A DNA stretch of 64,000 nt from Haberlea rhodopensis. Taxonomy: Eukaryota; Streptophyta; Magnoliopsida; Lamiales; Gesneriaceae. Positions 57,630-64,000 of this stretch are shown here, piece by piece (the first letter of the stretch is position 1; every line of letters starts with the position of its first letter). Location of the stretch: contig CAJQUN010000403.1 of NCBI GenBank assembly GCA_907163345.1, positions 62,001 through 126,000 on the forward strand. Reading direction: 5' to 3'. The notes under the pieces are model-generated. The model was not told where the DNA came from, did no database searches, and worked only from the letters and a program-made list of their open reading frames with translations. The translations under genes were made by a program, and so were the position numbers.

Positions 57630-59444
57630 GTCTTCAGTGGTGTCTCCCTGTCCTCTTCCATATCAGCCAACTGCAGTGAAACTTTTGTGGGTTTCGGCTC
57701 TCCTAGTCCCAACCTCCTGAAAATGGAAAAAGGCATCAAATTTATACTCGCACCCAAATCACACAATGATTTAGTAAATTCAACTGATCCAATAGTGCAA
57801 GGTATAGTAAAACTCCATGGGTCCTTTAACTTTGGAGGCATTTTGTTTTGCACAATTGCTGAGCACTCCTCTGTTAAGCTTACCGTTTCGTATTCGCCCA
57901 ACTTTTGCTTGTTAGAGAGAATTTCCTTCAAAAACTTAGCATAACTAGGCATTTGAAGTAGAGCATCCGCAAATGGTATATTAATATGCAATTTCATAAA
58001 TACTTCAAGAAACTTACCAAATTCAGCGTCCATTTTAGCTCTCTTTAATGCAGCGGGAAATGGGGGAGGAATTACTACCTTATCAGTGCGTGTGATTGGT
58101 GTGGTGTTGGAATTTTTACCTTTTTCGATTGCCTTTTCCTCAGTCTTACTCTTGTCTTCAGTGGTGGTTTCACAACTTTCTTGTGCTTCAGTCTGTGTCC
58201 TTAGCTCTTTTCCACTCCTTAGTGCTATGACATTCGCTTGCTCCTTTGGATTTATCACTGTATCACTCGGTAGTGTACCTTGAGTTCGTCCGAAAATCAA
58301 CGTTGCAAGTTGCCCCACTTGTCTTTCCAAGTTCTTTATAGATGCCTCCTGATTTTGCATCCTAATCTCAGTTGATGATATGAACTTGGTCATTAGCTCC
58401 TCCATACTCGGCTTAGGCACATTTCCCGGTTGTTGTTGTGGGTTCAACACGTTGTTTTGGTTGGACCATTGCAAGTTCGGATGATTTCTCCATCCCGGGT
58501 TGTAAGTATTGGAGTATGAGTTGTTGGGCTGCCTGTTTCCTACATAATTGACGGACTCATTAGATTGTATGAATGGATTACCTGCCTGGCACTCAGTGCT
58601 TGGATGATTGCTTACACATAGTTCGCAAGTGATAACTTGAGCTTGCATTGCTGTCATGCTCATGCTATCTATCTTTTTGTTCAGCGCTTCCAACTGTGTC
58701 GAAAGAGCAGTGATGTCATCAATTTGGTGAACTCCAGCTGGTTTCTTTGGCACATTCCTCTCCGATTGCCATTGATAGCTATTAGAAGCCATCTCTTCTA
58801 AGAGTTCATACGCTGCTTCCGGTGTTTGGCTCATAATGGATCCTCCTGAGGCTGCATCAATCATAGAATGGTTAGATGAAAATAAACCGTTATAAAAAGT
58901 CTGTACCTGAAGCCAAATAGGAAGACCATGGTGTGAGCATCTCCTAAGCAAATCCTTGAAACGATCTCATGCCTCATATATGTTTTAGGGTCATATTGCC
59001 CGAATGTGGTGATATCGTTCCTCATCTTTGCCGTTTTGGAAGGGGGGAAATATTTGATAAAAACCCTTGTGTCATCCCCTCCCAAGTGGTGATAGATCCT
59101 GCAGGTAGAGAGTTCAACCAAGCTTTAGCTTTATCTTTTAACGAAAAGGGAAATAACCTTAACCTGATGGCGTCGTCAGAAATGCCATTATGTTTGAAAG
59201 TGTCACAAATCTCCAAAAAGTTGGAGATGTGAGCGTTCGGGTCATCAGTGGCTACTCCCCCAAACATCACGAAATGCTGGATCATCTGTATGATAGCTGG
59301 CTTTATCTCAAAATTGTTGGCTTGAATGGTTGGCCTCGTAATGCTTGATAATGATCCATGAAAAGCTGGTTGAGCATAATCCATCATCGATCTTGGATTC
59401 AGTGCTTCATTGTTCGCGCCCCCTTCTTGATTGTTGTCAGCCAT
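57623..59444 (-). pseudogene. Ath2 gag and protease start, frameshifted
   Basis: ATG 59444 opens MADNNQEGG... with the Athila-type capsid (NNFEIKPAIIQMIQ, DDAIRLRLFPFSLKDKAKAW). The frame is lost near 59025 and the next pieces are in other frames (59121-58861, then 58951-57623). The latter has CSHHGLPIWLQVQTFYNGL, a zinc-knuckle-like CELC...H...C, coiled-coil QNQEASIKNLERQVGQL, and protease CDLGASINLMPFSIF with the DLG variant usual in this clade. It ends early because a 31-bp duplication replaces normal sequence at 57634-57664. Gag would build the particle. Confidence 0.9.
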
Positions 59445-59680
59445 CGCTCGAGCTTCCCTAATTTTCCTTAGACACGTACTCTCGATTTCTGGGTCAAACG
59501 GCTAGAGTGTGGGGTTGCTACTCCTTAGCATGCACCAATAAGATGACTACCTATAAAAATAAACCCAAAGGAAAAATACGAATGTAGTAAACCTAATGGT
59601 CAAGAGTGACAAACAAAAAAAACAAAAATAAAAATTGGCTAAATTACAATTAACTAATCTCGTATGATATTATACAAATT

Positions 59681-59700
59681 AGTCCCCGGCAACGGCGCCA
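59681..59700 (-). other. Ath2 primer-binding site (tRNA-Asp type)
   Basis: In minus sense TGGCGCCGTTGCCGGGGACT, identical to the LARD site, six bases after the LTR end. Confidence 0.93.
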
Positions 59701-59706
59701 AAAAGT

Positions 59707-61222
59707 TGATCGCTATTATTTTAAACAATTATTTCTCAGTGTAGCGATTCTACCGCAAGTGCACGGTGTCAAGTTTTAGTATAGTGATATATAAGAAAGG
59801 ATGTCGAACCCACTGTGACTAACGTATAAGTACCAAATAAAATTAGCAAAACTATATTTAGCCTACGAAAAAGATGATTAATTAACTAATTAACTAAAGA
59901 CTTAAAAATAAAACAACTCCTTTGAAGATGCGAAAGAATTCCACTCAAGAAATCTATCAAGATGTTCGTTCAATTGCTATCGTCAATGATTTGTTTGTTA
60001 AAACAATTACTTATCAATCAATTCTTAAGGTGACGGATTTCCGAATATAATCAATACACTCTCTCGAGCTATATTGAAACTAGTAATAACTTGACACAAG
60101 TAACTCTCGTTCACTTAAACCAATTTAATACCGAATAAATCTCTATGAAAACCGTTGATCTTTAAATCTTTCAATTTAAAGTGACCACGTATGTGATTTA
60201 ATCTCTAGATCTAAATCTTAAACATACAACATGAATTATTCTAGTGTATTATAATTTCATATCTCGATCTCAATTATAATTCACAAATTCAATCAAAGGC
60301 GGCTAGGCTTTGATAACATTAAGCATATAATTCATGAACAAAAGAAATCAATTCACTCAAACACAATAAAATCAAAGATTCAAACACAATATTCCTTAAA
60401 CTTGATAAAATAACTTAATTAAATTCAAATCAAATTAATAAGATGTTTAATCGTCTCTCAACCTCATAAACATCAAATAAAATCTGAAAATCAAATAACT
60501 AGAGTTTAGAAATACGATAAACGTATGAGCGACTCCGTGCGTTGACCGATGCTTCTTCTCTCGCTTTCTTCCTTGCACTTCAAAGGATTCTTCAACCTTC
60601 TCTTGTTCCGGGAAGATGAATGGCGGCTCAAGAATATTATTTAGGTCTGATTGTACTCTGAATATTGGATGCAAATTTCGTGCCCTACTTCCCATATTTA
60701 TAGAGGAGGGAGGATATGAAAGAGTTTCCAAAAATCAAACCAAATCAAGACTTTATTTTTCTGAAAATTATGTGTCTCGATCAATCGGTGCATAAGTCTC
60801 GATCGATCGAGGGCCTTTAGCTTCCGAGTCTGACTTTCTCTGCCTCTCTCGATCGATCGATTGAGGTGAAGCTTCCGATCGATCGAGCTTCCTTCACATT
60901 TTCTTGCCAACTCTCTGCCATGCTCGATCGATCGAGCATGTCTTTCCGATCGATCGAGAGTCTCTTTTCTTTGTTGGCCAAAAATTCTGTCACCTTCGAT
61001 CGATCGAGCTCCTGTTCCGATCGATCGGTCATACCAGAACTCAGATTCTTCATTTCTTGCCTTGATTTGATCCTTTTTCTTCATTCTAGTTCAATTCTTC
61101 CATTTTCCACATAGATTCCTAAAACATTCAAATATATACCAAAAAGCATAACATCTTCCAGGAATCTACACGAAAATATATATAAATCAAAGCCCTAATA
61201 TACGTAATAATCAACCCTATCA
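59707..61222 (-). repeat. Ath2 5' LTR with palindrome array and TATA box
   Basis: 1516 bp; in minus sense TGATAGGGTTG at 61222 to TAGCGATCA at 59707. The palindrome array at 60776-61030 is the most regular in the window: units at 60779, 60801, 60851, 60877, 60926, 60948, 60998 and 61019, with pairs separated by 50, 49 and 50. TATAAATA at 60702-60695 (minus) is a good TATA candidate, so the array lies upstream of the promoter, in U3. Confidence 0.93.
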
Positions 61223-61227
61223 AACCT

Positions 61228-63293
61228 CTTAAAGATGACTGTAATTACTTTCTCCTAAGGCTAAGTCTAGTATAGAGGTTAAGATTGATGTAAATGCAGG
61301 CAATGAGGCTAGCACAACCAAAAATAATGTAATGATTGTTGTAAATGCGGCTAACAAAACTTTAAAGTTTGATTAGCCTTGTGAGTCGTTACATTTGTGG
61401 CATGGTAGATTAGTACATGTGAATTATAAGTCCTTACAAAGGCTAATGTCTAAATTTAACATCAATCATAAACACAAGTGTGAGACTTGTGTAGATGCGA
61501 AATTACCAAGCATTCATTCCACTCAATTGAACGAAGCACCGAACCGTTAAACTTGATCCATACGGATGTATGTGATCTAAAGTATGTACAATCTAGATGC
61601 GGTACAAATTATTTTATAACTTTTTATTGATGATCGTACAAGATATTGTTATGCCTACTTAATGAGAAGTACAGACGACGCAATTGACATGTTCATTTAC
61701 TACAAAAATGAAGTTGAGAATCAACTAGATAAAAAGATCAAAAATCTTCGAAGTGACCGATGTGATGAATATGAGTCACCATTTGCACAAATATGTGATG
61801 AGAGTGACATTATTCATCAAACCACTGCGCCTTATTCTCCCGAGCAAAATGGTATTGCTGAAAGGAAGAATAGAACTCTAAAGGAAATGACGAATGCAAT
61901 GCTTATAAGTTCCGACTTACCTCGAAACTTGTGTGGAGAAGCTCTACTTTCCTTCAACTATGTGCTAAATAGAGTACTACATAAAAAGTTGAATAAAATG
62001 GCTTATGAATTGTGGAAGGTCACACACATAGCTACAAATTTTTAAGGGTTTGGAGCTGTCTAGCGAATGTACTTATTCCAGCTCCTAAATGGACTAGGAT
62101 AGGACCTAAGACAGTGGATTATGTATTTATCGGATATGTGCAAGATAGTAGTGCCTATCGAATTATAGTACACAAGTCAGATAATGTCGAAATGCATGTA
62201 AATACTATCATTGAGGCTAGAGATGCTTCATTCTTTGAGGAAATCTTTATCCACATAACTCAGATAGTGACTGAAACCAATGTTGAGAGATATATGGGGG
62301 ATAGAGAATCTCAAGAGAATGTAGAATCATCTAGACGAAGCAAAAGATCGAGAAAAGAGAAGTCTTTTGGCTGGGATTTCCTATCATATATGTTGTAAAA
62401 GGATCATGCTACTTTCAAGGGAGCAATGTCCTCTCAAGACTCTGATCTTTGGAAAGAAGTGGTGAATAGTGAGAGAGAATCTATATTACATAATCATACT
62501 TGGGAACTAGTGGATCTTCCTACAGGTTGTAAACCACTAGGCCACTAGTGGATCTTTAAGAGGAAGATGAAAGCTGATGCTACGATAGATCACTACAAGG
62601 ATAGACTTGTAGTCAAAGGCTACAGACAAACTGGGTGTTGATTATTTCAATACATACGCTCATGTATCCAGGAAAACATCGATAAGGTTAATAATTGCAT
62701 TTGTTGCATTATATAACCTAGAGATCCATCAAATGGATGTAAAACTTGCTTTTCTAAATGGAGATTTAGAAGATGAGGTTTACATGGACCAACCTGAATG
62801 GTTTGTAGTTCCAGTTAAAGAAACGAAGGTGTGTAGACTTGTGAAATCCTTGTATGGATTAAAACAAGCACCTAAACAATGGCACAAGTTTGATAGCGTT
62901 ATGCTTTCAAATGGGTTTAAAACAAACCAATGCGATAAATGTGTCTACGTGAAAGGAGACAATACAAACTATGTGATAACATGTCTATACGTTGATGCCA
63001 TGATAATTGGTGGTAATAACAATAACATCAAAATTACCAAGAAAATGTTGTCGTGAAATTTTGAGATGAGAGACCTAGATCTTGCAGATGTGATTTTTGG
63101 GATAAAGATCACCAAACATGCAGATGACTATTCCCTCTCCCAGAGTCATTATGTCGAGAAGATACTTGACAAGTTTGACAAGGAAAATAGTACCATTGCG
63201 AGAACACCTATGGTGGTGGTGTCAAATCTTTGTAAGAATCATGAAAAAGGTGTACGACAACTTGAGTACTCTAGGGTCATAGGCAGTCTAATG
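61228..63293 (+). pseudogene. Cop2 integrase and reverse transcriptase remnants
   Basis: Continuation of the copia element after Ath2. It has pre-integrase LHLWHGRLVHVNY near 61390 with C..C further on, then integrase IHTDVCDLK (61559), LRSDRCDEY and NGIAERKNRTLKEM (61662-62045 frame). A GYVQDSSAYRI segment comes next (62012-62398). RT pieces include WKEVVNSERESILHNHTWELVD, MDVKLAFLNGDLEDEVYMDQPE (62733) and CLYVDAMIIGG, where the second Asp of YVDD is Ala. RT ends at SRVIGSLM, where a Cop1-family LTR starts at 63294. Several stops and frameshifts are present. Confidence 0.92.
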
Positions 63294-64000
63294 TGTTGGG
63301 ATATGCCCTAAGACATATCATTAGATGATTGTTTATGACATACAATGTAATATGATTTTATGAAATGGCAATTCATTATTATATATTATTCAATTAACTG
63401 TGCAATGTGAATAAATATATATGTTAATGTCCTTAGAATAATATTGTATTATTCTTAAAGATGTCCCTAGTCAAGTATTATCATGAATAGGGATAATGAT
63501 AATACGTAGAGACTAGTATGTGTTGATTGATGAACTGTTCATTGATATGAGATATCAAATCAACACATGGGTACATGTTAGAGAACGATGTACTGGACAG
63601 ACCCACCATGAGAATGCTACATGGATAGTTATATGAGTGTCATAAGCAATTCTCATAGTGATAATAATGTATGTAATCCTTACGACTTGTGATCATCAGA
63701 GATCCCAACATAAGAAGTTATGTATCTTGATATTGTCAAACGTTACCCGTAACAAGGTAAACTATAAAGGCGACTATTGGATACACTACGAATTATGTAG
63801 AGGGATGTTGACTGATCGAGATAGGATTTGTCCCTTCTATATAACAGGAGATGTGTTTGGCCCTTGATCAAGTGAGAACTAAAATGCATGGCCATGCTCG
63901 AATGAGTCGATATGAGATATCGAGCTCATTTGTTTATTCTAGTTCTACTTGGGGATCAAGAAATAAAGATTGAATATACGAGTATGACTATTCCATGACT
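63294..64000 (+). repeat. Cop1-family LTR, start only (runs off the right edge)
   Basis: Begins TGTTGGGATATGCCC and follows the Cop1 LTRs with moderate divergence, visibly more than the two Cop1 LTRs differ from each other. TATATAA is kept at 63838-63844. It interrupts Cop2 RT after TAATG (63289-63293, candidate target duplication). Whether it is a solo LTR or a full element cannot be told. Confidence 0.93.

Larger units (their letters stand above)
51487..61222 (-). mobile_element. Ath2: Athila-like element inserted in Cop2
   Basis: Minus-strand element with duplication AACCT at 51482-51486 and 61223-61227. Reading leftward from 61222: 5' LTR, tRNA-Asp-type PBS, gag-protease, RT, RNase H, integrase, then chromovirus DNA (B1) and only the last ~480 bp of the 3' LTR. 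The target duplication shows the outer ends are original, so the loss between integrase and 3' LTR happened after insertion. No env-like region remains. Multiple frameshifts and deletions make it non-functional. Confidence 0.9.

Noticed and set aside
5402..61030. The palindrome arrays as a CRISPR or bacterial restriction-site cassette
   Set aside because: Spacers are not unique sequences of constant length, there are no cas genes, and the arrays lie inside plant LTRs.

Overview
The window looks like nuclear DNA of a flowering plant, most likely from a heterochromatic, gene-poor region. It consists almost entirely of LTR retrotransposons nested inside one another, plus one hAT DNA transposon. 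I found no ordinary host gene, no tRNA or rRNA gene and no CRISPR array. The plant assignment rests on the element families (chromodomain Ty3/gypsy elements resembling the Tekay/Del clade, Athila/Tat-like Ty3/gypsy elements with a tRNA-Asp-type primer site, Ty1/copia elements, a BED-finger hAT). The species cannot be read from the sequence. Labels such as Gyp1 or Cop1 are mine.

Layout, left to right. 1-2636: minus-strand 3' end of a chromovirus (Gyp0). 2670-7423: hAT transposase gene cut by a 2.4 kb solo LTR (A1), then the hAT 3' end. 7432-27327: 3' part of an Athila/Tat-like element (Ath1), interrupted by chromovirus Gyp1 (7976-25140), itself interrupted by an intact copia element, Cop1 (11417-20267). 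27995-45012: a non-autonomous Athila/Tat-like element (LARD) with no pol; inside it is a minus-strand solo LTR (A2, 30589-41854), and inside that a very young, almost intact chromovirus (Gyp2, 30969-39989). 45257-46710: an LTR fragment (B2). 46711 to about 49100: AT-rich spacer. 49397-63293: a decayed copia element (Cop2) split by a minus-strand Athila-like element (Ath2, 51487-61222), which carries a chromovirus LTR and gag fragment (B1). 63294-64000: start of another LTR of the Cop1 family. Seven insertions are documented by matching 5-bp target-site duplications: A1 CACGT, Gyp1 GCTTC, Cop1 CCAAC, LARD ATTAC, A2 AGACA, Gyp2 CACTT, Ath2 AACCT.

The most unusual signal is not a gene. Chromovirus LTRs (Gyp1, Gyp2, A1, A2, B1) and Athila-like LTRs (LARD, Ath2) carry arrays of the palindrome CGATCGATCG. 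The copies come mostly in pairs 20-22 bp apart, and the pairs often recur about every 70-75 bp. Most pairs are inverted repeats able to form hairpins, and the bases outside the core change together between families. The Ath1 LTR has the same geometry built from a different palindrome (GGCGTAATTACGCC), and the hAT 3' end has one such pair. Geometry is kept while the word changes, which suggests a function for the structure.

A second shared signal is a motif that looks like a 5' splice site (AG|GTACGT) in the chromovirus LTRs. It pairs with an acceptor-like CAG next to the gag start, implying a leader intron that would remove the primer-binding site. Cop1 has the only fully open polyprotein; Gyp2 is one stop codon short of open. 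All other coding regions are visibly broken.
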